A program made the position numbers and the translations under genes. Positions 10,226 through 18,112 of a stretch of 18,117 nucleotides of DNA are shown in pieces; the stretch's first letter is position 1, and the number at the start of each line of letters is the position of its first letter. This DNA comes from DATIUV01 sp049322755 (GTDB lineage: Bacteria > Pseudomonadota > Gammaproteobacteria > Burkholderiales > UBA6910). A model generated the notes under the pieces. That model worked only from the letters and a program-made list of their open reading frames with translations, was not told the origin of the DNA and ran no database searches. The stretch lies in the NCBI GenBank assembly GCA_049322755.1, contig JBMOQX010000003.1, positions 1-18,117 on the forward strand. The letters are read 5' to 3'.

Positions 10226-11809
10226 TGGGGGGTCCGGATGCATCCTGGTTGGAAGGTGCTGACGGCTCCCCGCGTCGGCGGCGGGTGCCGTGGCCGTCGA
10301 TACCGGTACTGACGCTGGCTCTCGGCCTGACGGTCTTCACGCTTACGCGCGTCACACTGGGCGTGCTGGCCGGCGCAGATGCGATGCCATGGCGCGACTG
10401 GCCGCCCGCCCTGCTGAAAGGCCTCTGGTTCGACCTGGCGGTGCTGGCAGTGATGTTGGCCCCTGTCTGGCTCTACGAAGCGCTGCTTCCCACGCGATGG
10501 CGGATCTCCCGGCCCCATCGCATCCTGCGCTTTGTGTGGCTCTGGTTCTCGCTGGCGGTCTTCCTGTTGGAAGCCGCCGCGGAAATCGTCTTCTGGGGTG
10601 AGTTTTCGACGCGCTTCAACTTCATCGCGGTTGACTACCTGCTCTATACCCACGAAGTACTCGGCAACATTCGCGAGTCCTACCCCGTGACCGGGATTCT
10701 CGCCTTCATAGCGGTGAGTGCGCTGGCGGCGACCTACGCCTTGCGCGCCGTGCTCTCCCGCTGTGACCTCGCCGCGCCATCAGGCGGCACGCGCTGGAGG
10801 TATCTCGGCGCGGCGCTCCTCATGCCCGCACTGAGCCTCGCCGCGGCCGACCTGGACCAGATGCAGGGTTCCGGTAACGCCTACGCCGACGAACTGGGGG
10901 GCAACGGGCTGTTCACCCTCGCAGCGGCCATGCGACGCAACGAGCTCGACTACGACAGGNNNNNNNNNNNNNNNNNNNNNNNNNNNNNNNNNNNNNNNNN
11001 NNNNNNNNNNNNNNNNNNNNNNNNNNNNNNNNNNNNNNNNNNNNNNNNNNNNNNNNNNNAACATCTGGGGCGTGGCCGACGAGGCATTGTTCGCCAATGC
11101 GCTCAGCGCGATCGACACGCAGGCTGGCACCGGCAGGCGCGTTTTCGCCCATATCATGACCACCTCCAACCATCGGCCCTACACCTATCCGGCGGGGCGC
11201 ATCGACATCCCCTCGCCCGGTGGGCGCAAGGGGGCGGTCAAGTACACCGACTACGCCATCGGCAAGTTCATCGAAGAGGCGAAGCGCAAACCGTGGTTCG
11301 ACGAGACCTTGTTCGTATTCGTCGCCGACCACGGTGCTTCGGTGGCGGGCAAGACCCGGCTGCCCGTCCGGGACTACCGCATCCCCCTCATATTTTACGG
11401 GCCCAGATGGGTCGCCCCCGGGGTGTTCGACCGGACTATCAGCCAGATCGACTTGCCCCCGAGTCTGCTGGACATCCTGGGCGTGGACGGAGCGACCGGC
11501 TTCTTCGGCCAGTCGTTCGTGCGGGGAATGCCGGCCGACGAACGGGCATTCGTCAGCAACTATCAGGAACTGGGATATCTGAAGAACGGCGTGCTGACGG
11601 TGCTGTCGCCCAAACGGAGGGTCGAGGCTTTTGCCATTGATCCCCGCACCCTTGCCGCTACGCCTGCCAAGATCGACCCGGCCTTGGTGGAGGAGGCCGT
11701 TGCGTATTATCAGACCGCATCCCGCAAGTTCCGGCAAGGCGGATTCAAATCACCCCATCACGCCGAACCGTCGGTGTTGTCGCAAAATCGGAACCCCCCG
11801 GAGACATAA
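10222..11809 (+). CDS. LTA-synthase-like membrane sulfatase/phosphotransferase, interrupted by an assembly gap
   Basis: The ATG at 10222 overlaps the preceding stop. Residues 1-246 before the gap hold a basic N-terminus and about five membrane helices, including the LWFSLAVFLLEAAAEIVFWG helix, as in the LtaS/MdoB/OpgB sulfatase superfamily. After 100 Ns the protein resumes with NIWGVADEALF, then TTSNHRPYTYP, then FVFVADHGAS, whose D-H (codons at 11327 and 11330) are metal ligands in this family, and SQIDLPPSLLDILG. The frame changes across the N-run. The segment expected to hold the nucleophilic Thr is missing, which shows the 100 Ns are a placeholder. Such enzymes move phosphoglycerol or phosphoethanolamine groups onto envelope polymers; the substrate here is unknown. 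The next gene, a PAP2 phosphatase, starts 5 bases later. Confidence 0.8.
10960..11059. other. 100-N assembly gap inside the sulfatase gene
   Basis: Exactly 100 consecutive Ns separate two coding parts that are in different frames. A fixed length of 100 is a common scaffold placeholder. Compared with the usual length of LTA-synthase-like enzymes, roughly 100-150 residues of the catalytic domain appear to be absent, so the true distance is probably several hundred bases. Confidence 0.97.
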
Positions 11810-11814
11810 CGCCG

Positions 11815-12639
11815 ATGGAACTGCGACAACAAGCAACGGAGGACCGGTCGCGCCTTCGGGAACAGGCCGTGACCCTCCATGCGCTCGCCATGGCCGTCAG
11901 CGGCATGCTCATCGTCGCGATGAATCGCTACTCCTCCGCGGATCTCGCCCTGAGCCGCGTGTTCTTCGACGATGCGAATCGGGTGTTTTCGTGGCGCCAT
12001 GACCCGCTGTGGTCCCTTGTGCTGCACGACGGCCTCAAGCTGCTCGTGACAGCGGCATGGCTCGTCGTTTTCTCGCTTGCAGTCGCAGCATGGCGATCAC
12101 GCCATTCTGGCCAGCTTGCGAGCTGGCGGCACGAGTTGAGCTTTGTTGCCGCAGTATCCCTTGCCAGTGCACTTGCCGTGACCTTGATAAAGGGCCAATC
12201 CATGCACAGTTGCCCGTGGAGCCTGGCGGAATTCGGCGGTACGGGTACCTACTTCCGCCTGTTCGACCCGGCGCCACCCAGCCCGGGCCCTGGGCGGTGC
12301 CTGCCAAGCGGGCATGCGTCTGTCGGATTCATGTGGATCGCTGCCTATTTCGCATTGCGTGTCCGCCGGCCCGCGCTCGCCCGCGTGAGCCTTCTTGCGT
12401 CGCTCCTGCTCGGCCTGCTGGCTGGCTTTGCACAAGTGGTGCGAGGGGCTCACTTCGCGTCCCACGTGCTGCTCACGGCCTGGATTTGCTGGTGTGTCGC
12501 GCTGATTGGCGATCTTGCCTGCCGCTCACTGCGAGGCCGGCGGGCAGCCAGGCTGACGAGCGAGGGAAGAAATCAACCCCGCCTCGGGGATGCCCGCGAG
12601 GCGGCGGCTGGCGTGCCCGGGGGGCGAAATGAAGGATGA
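11815..12639 (+). CDS. PAP2-family membrane phosphatase with altered catalytic motifs
   Basis: The product has 274 residues and about six membrane helices. The central PSGHAS (P164-S169) gives the catalytic His H167 of the PAP2 superfamily, which removes phosphate from lipid head groups. Motif 1 is usually KX6RP; here K126 is followed by C133-P134 (KGQSMHSCPW). Motif 3 is usually SRX5HX3D; here A206-Q207, H213 and H217 occupy those places. A subfamily with HCPW and a late His is familiar beside envelope genes, so the Cys and His are probably normal for it, whereas Gln at 207 looks unusual. It starts 5 bases after the sulfatase stop with a distant GGAG (11800-11803), so coupling is likely. Together they suggest lipid A or phospholipid remodelling (inference). 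Confidence 0.83.
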   Translation: MELRQQATEDRSRLREQAVTLHALAMAVSGMLIVAMNRYSSADLALSRVFFDDANRVFSWRHDPLWSLVLHDGLKLLVTAAWLVVFSLAVAAWRSRHSGQLASWRHELSFVAAVSLASALAVTLIKGQSMHSCPWSLAEFGGTGTYFRLFDPAPPSPGPGRCLPSGHASVGFMWIAAYFALRVRRPALARVSLLASLLLGLLAGFAQVVRGAHFASHVLLTAWICWCVALIGDLACRSLRGRRAARLTSEGRNQPRLGDAREAAAGVPGGRNEG

Positions 12640-13168
12640 AGAGGGAAACGCGGCCATGACGCCGATGATGGGCGAACTCCTGCGGTCCATCCGGCGGGGC
12701 GACAGTCAGGGCGCACAGGCGCTGCTCCTGACGGACGTCGAGTTGAACTGGCTCGACGAAAACGGGTGCAGCCCGTTTTTCTACGCGATCCACGGAAGGC
12801 ACTTCGACGTCGCCGCGAAACTGCTGGAGCGCGGTGCAGACGTCGATCTTCCCGGCCGCCATGGCTGGACACCGTTGTTCTGGGCAGCCTTCAATGGCCG
12901 CGCCGATATCGTCGCCTTTCTCGTCGCCCACGGCGCCGACGCGAACGTTCTCACCCATGACGGGGACTCACCCCTGTTCCTGGCTGCCTACAAGGGATAC
13001 TCGGAAATCGTCCGGTTGCTGCTGCTGGCTGGCGGCGCGCATTGCGACGCGGTCGGGCCGGAAGGTCGCAACGCCTTGTGGGTCGCACGGGCAAGAGGCC
13101 ATAGAGAGATCGTGAAGCTGCTGGCGGCCTGTTCTTCGCCGGAGTCTCCAACTTCGGGCCGCCATTGA
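12629..13168 (+). CDS. Ankyrin-repeat protein
   Basis: This 179-residue protein is built almost wholly from four ankyrin repeats: NGCSPFFYAIHGRHFDVAAK, GWTPLFWAAFNGRADIVAFL, GDSPLFLAAYKGYSEIVRLL and GRNALWVARARGHREIVKLL. The repeats begin near residue 46 and run to about 170. No signal peptide is visible, so it is expected in the cytoplasm as a protein-binding scaffold. The start at 12629 overlaps the end of the PAP2 gene by 11 bases and is weakly supported; the ATG at 12656, after AGAGGGAAA, is a real alternative and would shorten it by nine residues. It sits 18 bases before the second metal ATPase. Its partner is unknown. Confidence 0.8.
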   Translation: MKDEEGNAAMTPMMGELLRSIRRGDSQGAQALLLTDVELNWLDENGCSPFFYAIHGRHFDVAAKLLERGADVDLPGRHGWTPLFWAAFNGRADIVAFLVAHGADANVLTHDGDSPLFLAAYKGYSEIVRLLLLAGGAHCDAVGPEGRNALWVARARGHREIVKLLAACSSPESPTSGRH

Positions 13169-13186
13169 TTCCAGCCTGGTGCCGCT

Positions 13187-15514
13187 ATGAATACCGAAAA
13201 GCTCGTACTCGATCTCGCCGTCGTCCTGCCCCACATCCCGGACGAGCAGGACACCTGCGTCGAGCGCCTGGTCTCCCTTCTTCAGGACAAGGGCATGGCC
13301 CGGGCGCACGTCGTGCGCGAAGACGGCAAGGGGCGCCTGTGCCTGCACTACGATCCCGAGCGCTTCAGCCTGGCCGAAGTGCGCCGGCTGGCGGCAGTGG
13401 CCGGCGCGGCGCTCGGCAAGCGTTACGCGCACGAGAGCCTGCGCGTCGACGGCATGGACTGCGCCACGTGCGCCGAGGTCATCGAGCATGCGCTTACCCG
13501 CCTCGAGGGCGTGCTGGAGGCCAAGGTGAGCTATGCCGCCGAGCGCCTGCGCCTGGAGTACGACAGCGAGAAGACCTCGCGCCGGGCGGTCGAACGCCGC
13601 CTCGCGGCGCTGGGCTACCGCATCGTGGCGGATGAAGCCCGCGTCAGCAGGTGGGCCGAGCATCGGGAGATGGTGCTCAGCCTTGCCGCGGGCGCGCTGC
13701 TGCTGGCCGGCTGGCTCGGCTCGCTGGCCGGTGCGCCGCCTGCCGTGTCGCTCGGGCTCTACTGGGCGGCGTATGCGTTCGGCGGCTTGTTCACGTTGCG
13801 CGATGCCGTGCAAAGCCTGCGTGTGGGGCGCTTCGACATCGACACCTTGATGCTGGTCGCCGCCGCCGGCGCCGCCGTCCTGGGCGAGTGGGCCGAGGGC
13901 GCCCTGCTGCTGTTCCTGTTCAGCCTCGGGCACGCGCTCGAGCATCGGGCCATGGACCGGGCGCGCCGGGCCATCGAGGCCCTGGCCGACTTGGCACCCA
14001 AGACGGCGCTCGTCCGGCGCGACGGCGCCGAGGTCGAAGTGCCGGTGCAGGAGCTGCTGCGCGGCGACCGGGTCATCGTCAAGCCAGGCCAGCGCCTGCC
14101 GGCCGACGGCAAGGTCGCCGAGGGCAACTCGGCCGTAGACCAATCGCCCGTGACCGGCGAATCGGTGCCGGTGGACAAGAGCGCCGGCGACGCCGTCTTC
14201 GCCGGCACGGTCAATGGCGAGGGCGTGCTGGAGGTGGAAGTGACCCGGCTTGCCACGGAAAGCACGCTGGCGCGCATGGTGCGGCTGGTCTCCGAGGCTC
14301 AGACACAGAAGTCACCGACCCAACTGTTCACCGACCGCTTCGAGCGCGTCTTCGTGCCGGCGGTGCTGATCGGCGCCGGCCTGCTGATCGCGCTGCCGCC
14401 GCTGCTCGGCTTCCCCTTCGCCGATTCCTTCTACCGCGCCATGGCGGTGCTGGTGGCGGCCTCGCCCTGCGCGCTCGCTATCGGCACGCCCGCCGCGGTC
14501 CTGTCGGCAGTGGCCCGGGCTGCCCGGGATGGCGTGCTCATCAAAGGCGGCGCCCACCTGGAGAATCTTGGCCGGCTCACCGCCATCGCCTTCGACAAGA
14601 CCGGCACCATCACGGCGGGGCGGCCGCGCCTGACGGACATCGTGGCCTTCGACCTGCCCGAGAGCGAACTGCTGGCGCTGGCGGCGGCGGTAGAGAGCCG
14701 CAGCGGCCATCCCCTGGCCCAGGCCATCGTCACCGCGGCCCGAGAGCGGGGTCTGCGCTGGCAGGACGCGTCGGACGCAGAGGCGGTCACCGGCAAGGGC
14801 ATGCGCGCGCGCCTGGGCGGGCGGCGCATCGAGATCGGCAACCTCAAGCTGTTCGCGGGCGAGGCGGTAGACGCGGACATCGCGGCGCAGGTGGAGCGGC
14901 TGGAAACGCTTGGGCGCACCACCATGCTGGTGCGAGTAGATGGCCGCTACGCCGGCCTCCTCGGCCTCATGGATACGCCGCGCCCCGGCGTCGGCGAGAT
15001 GCTGGCGCGATTGCGCGCGCTGGGTATCGTCAAGACCGTCATGCTGACCGGCGACAACGAGCGCGTGGCGCGCGCCGTGGCGCAGGCGGTGGGCCTGAGC
15101 GAAGTGCGGGCGAGCCTGCTGCCCGAGGACAAGGTGGCCGCCATGGCCCGCCTGGTCGAGGAGCACGGGCTGGCGGCCATGGTGGGCGACGGGGTCAACG
15201 ACGCCCCGGCGCTCGCCCGCGCCACGGTAGGCATCGCCATGGGCGGTGCCGGCAGCGACGTGGCGCTGGAGACCGCGGATGTCGCCCTGATGAGTGACGA
15301 ACTCGCCAAGCTGCCCTTCGCCGTCGCCCTGAGCCGCGCCGCCCGCGCAGTCATCCGCCAGAACCTGTTCATCTCGCTGGGTGTGGTCGCCTTGCTGATC
15401 CCGGCCACGCTGTCCGGATGGGCCGGGATCGGTGTCGCGGTGCTCATCCATGAAGGGTCGACGATCGTCGTCGTCCTCAATGCGCTGCGATTGCTCACCT
15501 ATCATGGAGAGTAG
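13187..15514 (+). CDS. P1B-4-type heavy-metal P-type ATPase with two N-terminal ferredoxin-like domains
   Basis: This 775-residue inner-membrane metal exporter has a degenerate HMA-like domain at about residues 1-80 (no CxxC) and a canonical HMA domain with DGMDCATC (C92 and C95). The ATPase core carries TGES (323-326), SPC (S426-P427-C428), DKTGT (D470), HP (H508-P509), GDGVND (667-672) and HEGST (H755-T759). SPC together with HEGS/GT is the known signature of P1B-4 pumps (Co, Zn, Fe or Cd depending on the protein). Many P1B-4 pumps lack N-terminal metal-binding domains, so the paired domains are notable. No clear Shine-Dalgarno precedes the ATG. It is about 18 bases after the ankyrin gene and may be translated by coupling. 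The exact metal is not known. Confidence 0.92.
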   Translation: MNTEKLVLDLAVVLPHIPDEQDTCVERLVSLLQDKGMARAHVVREDGKGRLCLHYDPERFSLAEVRRLAAVAGAALGKRYAHESLRVDGMDCATCAEVIEHALTRLEGVLEAKVSYAAERLRLEYDSEKTSRRAVERRLAALGYRIVADEARVSRWAEHREMVLSLAAGALLLAGWLGSLAGAPPAVSLGLYWAAYAFGGLFTLRDAVQSLRVGRFDIDTLMLVAAAGAAVLGEWAEGALLLFLFSLGHALEHRAMDRARRAIEALADLAPKTALVRRDGAEVEVPVQELLRGDRVIVKPGQRLPADGKVAEGNSAVDQSPVTGESVPVDKSAGDAVFAGTVNGEGVLEVEVTRLATESTLARMVRLVSEAQTQKSPTQLFTDRFERVFVPAVLIGAGLLIALPPLLGFPFADSFYRAMAVLVAASPCALAIGTPAAVLSAVARAARDGVLIKGGAHLENLGRLTAIAFDKTGTITAGRPRLTDIVAFDLPESELLALAAAVESRSGHPLAQAIVTAARERGLRWQDASDAEAVTGKGMRARLGGRRIEIGNLKLFAGEAVDADIAAQVERLETLGRTTMLVRVDGRYAGLLGLMDTPRPGVGEMLARLRALGIVKTVMLTGDNERVARAVAQAVGLSEVRASLLPEDKVAAMARLVEEHGLAAMVGDGVNDAPALARATVGIAMGGAGSDVALETADVALMSDELAKLPFAVALSRAARAVIRQNLFISLGVVALLIPATLSGWAGIGVAVLIHEGSTIVVVLNALRLLTYHGE

Positions 15515-15560
15515 AAAGGCGGATTGAGCAACAAGTGGGTCGTCATTTGCAAGGGTGTCC

Positions 15561-15914
15561 ATGATCAGACGGAGCCTCTTTGTCTTCTTGATGTTCATCC
15601 TGCCGCTCCGGGCTGTCCGGGCAGCAGCGAGCGCGTATTGCCAGCACGAGCAGGGTGTCTCTGCACAGCACTTCGGCCACCACGATCATCGGCATCAGGC
15701 GTGATCGGCCGACAGCAAGGACGGCGCGGGGAAATCGGGCTCTGCTGCCTCACGCCGACTGCGGTGTCTGCCATCTGAATTGCCCCGCGCTCCATCGGCC
15801 TTATCCGTCTTCCTCGTTCTTCCCGGCGCCTTCGTCGCCGTCGATCCGCCACATACCTTACCGTCCGTGTTTCCCGAAGGTCCCGAACGGCCCAAGTGGG
15901 TGTTGGCCGCATAG
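15561..15914 (+). pseudogene. czcI: Decayed czcI copy (at least two frameshifts)
   Basis: Reading from the ATG at 15561 gives a CzcI-like N-terminus: signal RRSLFVFLMFILPLRAVRA, then AYCQHEQG and HFGHHDHRH, nearly matching the intact gene at 3273. The frame ends with TGA at 15702-15704 after 47 residues. The middle of CzcI reappears in a second frame as ADCGVCHLNC (from about 15756), and the tail EGPERPKWVLAA, matching DEPERPNWPAAA, appears in a third frame up to TAG at 15912-15914. The order and spacing match the full-length gene, so this is one gene broken by indels, not chance. No czcC follows it, and the conserved czcI promoter is not visible upstream. The 47-residue product could still be made as a short exported His-rich peptide. 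Confidence 0.85.
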
Positions 15915-16282
15915 CGCGGCGGGACTCGGCTCTCTGTTTCTGTAAGCAGTTACCTGAGCGTCGGTCGCCCTCGCACCGAATTCCCCTGGTATGTGGACTA
16001 TTTCGGGCAGGAGGTATGCCGCCAGGCTATGCGCGTGGTGTACTGGATGCCGAAGGGCTTGCGATCGTTTCGCTGACTCTCTCCGGCAAGGACTTGGATC
16101 AGGTCTCCAGCTTCGAATACCGAGTACGAGAGACAGCCGCCGCGTCAGGCGAAAAGGTAAAGCGAAGCCCCTACTTTCATTCAGCACGACGCATAAGACA
16201 CGGAGACCAACCAGAAGCTGGGGCATTGCCGTCGGTGAGTCGCCCTGGGTGTTGTCATCCCATGAGCGCCGGAGTGACAGCG
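15915..16282. other. 368-base stretch without an intact gene; possible unassigned remnants
   Basis: Two short protein-like stretches can be read here: EFPWYVDYFGQEVCRQAMRV (from about 15978, stopping near 16073) and SLTLSGKDLDQVSSFEYRVR (from about 16071). They lie in different frames with no good start between them. They look more like coding remnants than random DNA, but I do not recognise either family. No RNA gene, terminator or clear promoter is visible. Confidence 0.35.
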
Positions 16283-16546
16283 ATGACCATGGACCCAATT
16301 GGCGTGCATCCGCCGGCCCGCTATCCGCGCACGGCCGCCCAGTGGGAAAGGGTGGCGGCCGTCCTCAACCACCGCCTGTTCTACGTCTTCATGGTGCTGG
16401 TGACGGTCGCTGGCTACCTCACTTCCTCCTTCAGCAAGTACGGCCAGAAACTCTTCGGCATTCCACTGCCGCATTGGGGATGGAAGGACGCGGCGCCTGT
16501 GGTTGGACAAGGACGGCATATTCCAGCGCATGGTCACGGACCGTGA
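16283..16546 (+). pseudogene. Broken cytochrome b561-like gene, N-terminal remnant
   Basis: The ATG at 16283 is preceded by GGAG (16271-16274). The reading begins with RYPRTA, the phrase that normally opens b561-type cytochromes just before the first haem-ligating helix. It then jumps to QWERVAAVLNHRLFYVFMVL and TSSFSKYGQKLFGIPLPHWG, which resembles the third helix and following loop. The first two helices therefore seem to be deleted. After WKDA (about 16490) the sequence switches to an unrelated ligase frame, and the open frame ends meaninglessly at 16546. The b561 family is a diheme membrane electron carrier; this remnant cannot function. Family assignment is moderately sure, and the deletion is an inference from the usual domain order. 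Confidence 0.55.
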
Positions 16547-17246
16547 GGTGACGATCGAGAAAGTACGCGCGTTTGTCAGCAACCCGAATCTGGTCGGAGG
16601 GCGCTTCCTCGGGAAGTACACCATCGCTACGACCTCGGGGACTACCGGAACGCCCGGAATCTTTGTCCTGGATGATCACGCGATGAAGGTGACCGATGCC
16701 ATCGCCCTACACACTTTGCGCGACTGGCTGGGGTTCGGTGGCCTCATTAGGCTCCTGGTCGGGGGGCGGCGCATGGCCATGACGATTGCGCCCGGCCATT
16801 CCGCTACAGCCGTGGCCGCAGCCCGCTTGCGCCAGTCCGCGTCGGGCCGCAAGAGAACCTTGGCGCTGCCTGTGCATGCACCGCTGTCGAAACTGGTTCG
16901 TCAGCTCAATGCATTCCGTCCAGCCCTGTTCGCGCCGTACCCCAGCATCGCCAAGCTCCTGGCCGACGAGCAGGAAGCGGGCAGGCTCGATATCCGCCCC
17001 ATGCTGATGCCGCTGGCCGCCGAAGGCTTGCCGATCGGCGAGTACGATCGGATCGCCACAGCGTTCGATACCAAGGTCGGCAACAGCTACGCCGCCACCG
17101 AATGCCCTTTCCTCAGTTCTGACTGCAAGTATGGGTGGCTTCACGTCAACAGAATGAACGGGCTTCACACGACAAGCGCCACGACGATCCGATTCGCGGC
17201 CGGCATCCAAGTCGGGAAATCCGAGTTGAAAGGACCCGCACGATGA
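16491..17246 (+). pseudogene. Internal fragment of a PaaK/CapK-like adenylate-forming ligase
   Basis: The frame holds RLWLDKDGIFQRMVTDREVT, the nucleotide-binding loop TSGTTGTPG (16632-16658) and YAATE (17088-17102), which are core motifs of phenylacetate-CoA-ligase-like ANL enzymes. Similarity is convincing from about 16494 to HVN at 17142-17150. The expected N-terminal ~90-100 residues are absent and replaced by the cytochrome b561 remnant. The C-terminal domain with the ATP-binding Asp and hinge region is replaced by about 31 unrelated residues before the TGA at 17244-17246. A TTG at 16503 could start translation of about 247 residues, but the product would lack essential parts. The intact interior suggests a recent break. 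It has no evident tie to metal resistance. Confidence 0.75.
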
Positions 17247-17291
17247 TGTTGGACTACGGGATGGGATGGCATTGGTGGGGGCTGGGTCGGG

Positions 17292-17489
17292 ATGGCCCTG
17301 TTCTGGCTGGTCCTCCTTCTGGTCGTGCTGGCTGCGGCCAAGTACCTGTTCTTCAGCTCCGCGCGGTCCGGCAGTGCGCAAAAGGAAACCGGCAAGGCGG
17401 CGCTGGACTATCTGGACGAGTCGTACGCTAAGGGCGAGATCTCCCGTGACGAGTTTCTGCAGAAGTGCGAGGATCTGAAGCGCAAGTGA
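17292..17489 (+). CDS. Small membrane-anchored SHOCT-domain protein, probably frameshifted upstream
   Basis: The 65-residue product has one membrane helix (about residues 2-20, ALFWLVLLLVVLAAAKYLFF) and a C-terminal SHOCT motif, ALDYLDESYAKGEISRDEFL. SHOCT domains are short helical modules of uncertain function at the ends of many membrane proteins. The start at 17292 is the first ATG in this frame. However, the ATG at 17243, 8 bases after AAAGGA (17229-17234), opens MMLDYGMGWHWWG in another frame, the usual opening of such proteins. Removing one G from the five-G run at 17277-17281 joins the two frames as WHWWGWVGMALFW. The native gene was therefore probably 17243-17489, now broken by a one-base insertion or a sequencing error. 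The Met-rich gene follows after 52 bases. Confidence 0.72.
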   Translation: MALFWLVLLLVVLAAAKYLFFSSARSGSAQKETGKAALDYLDESYAKGEISRDEFLQKCEDLKRK

Positions 17490-17541
17490 TGGCTCTCTGC
17501 GGGTCATCGAGTGTGTGTTGGTAACCATGAGGAGAAGCGAC

Positions 17542-18054
17542 ATGAAGAAGATGATCTTGACCGCTGCGTTGTCCGCCGTCGCGTTTACCGCCATGCCTGT
17601 TCTGGCTCAGCCTGCGGCCGCCCCCGACAAGGGCGCCCAGGCGAAGCCCCAGCCGCCCAACGTCCAGGAGTTCGACAAGCAGATGGCGCAGGTGCAGGAG
17701 AACATGAAGAAGATGCATGAGCAGATGGACAAGATCCGCCAGACCCAGGATCCGCAGGCGCGGCAGAAACTGCTTCAGGATCACTGGGCGACCATGCAGA
17801 ACAACATGCAGATGATGCACGGCATGTGGGGGCCGGGTGGCGGAATGGGCTGCTGCATGGGCGGCCCGGGAATGGGACCCGGCATGATGAAGGACGGGCA
17901 GATGATGGGGTGGGGCCACATGGGCGGCTACTACTCCAAGCTCACCCCGGAGCAGATGAAGCAGCGCCAGTACATGATGGATCAATACATGGGCATGCAG
18001 CAGATGATGATGGACCACATGATGCAGCACCAGCAGTACATGTGGATGCGGTGA
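17542..18054 (+). CDS. Met/His-rich exported protein, putative periplasmic metal binder
   Basis: The ATG at 17542 is chosen because AGGAG (17530-17534) lies 7 bases upstream and a signal peptide follows at once (residues 1-22, ending MPVLA). The 170-residue protein then has a charged, helix-prone segment rich in Gln, Lys and Met (QMAQVQENMKKMHEQMDKIR). A Gly/Met region with a Cys pair follows (GGGMGCCMGGPGMGPGMM), and the C-terminus is dominated by Met, Gln and His (MDQYMGMQQMMMDHMMQHQQ). Dense Met and His favour binding of soft or copper-like metal ions in the periplasm, by analogy with Met-rich copper proteins. No named family is recognised with certainty. It follows the SHOCT gene and may share its transcript. 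Confidence 0.78.
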   Translation: MKKMILTAALSAVAFTAMPVLAQPAAAPDKGAQAKPQPPNVQEFDKQMAQVQENMKKMHEQMDKIRQTQDPQARQKLLQDHWATMQNNMQMMHGMWGPGGGMGCCMGGPGMGPGMMKDGQMMGWGHMGGYYSKLTPEQMKQRQYMMDQYMGMQQMMMDHMMQHQQYMWMR

Positions 18055-18083
18055 TATTTGTTCACACGGCATCCATGCCGCGA

Positions 18084-18112
18084 TTGCGCGCAAACCCTGG
18101 AGCGACTACACT
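18084..18112 (+). promoter_or_regulatory. Second copy of the czcI-type promoter at the window edge
   Basis: TTGCGC (18084-18089), 17 bases, then TACACT (18107-18112) repeats the czcI promoter at 3237-3265, including the palindrome TTGCGCGCAA (18084-18093). Most spacer bases agree as well (GCAAACCC, AGCGA). The sequence upstream of the palindrome is not shared, so this is a conserved control element and not just the edge of a large repeat. A coding start is expected within about 10-20 bases, beyond the window. Confidence 0.55.

Noticed and set aside
17135..17431. Open frame of about 98 codons overlapping the SHOCT gene
   Set aside because: Only its MMLDYGMGWHWWG part looks real and belongs to the frameshifted SHOCT gene; the rest is out of frame.
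18067..18080. Inverted repeat CGGCAT-CC-ATGCCG as a terminator of the Met-rich gene
   Set aside because: The loop would be only two bases if fully paired, the shortened stem is only four pairs, and no T-run follows. It is not shared by the first czcI promoter either.
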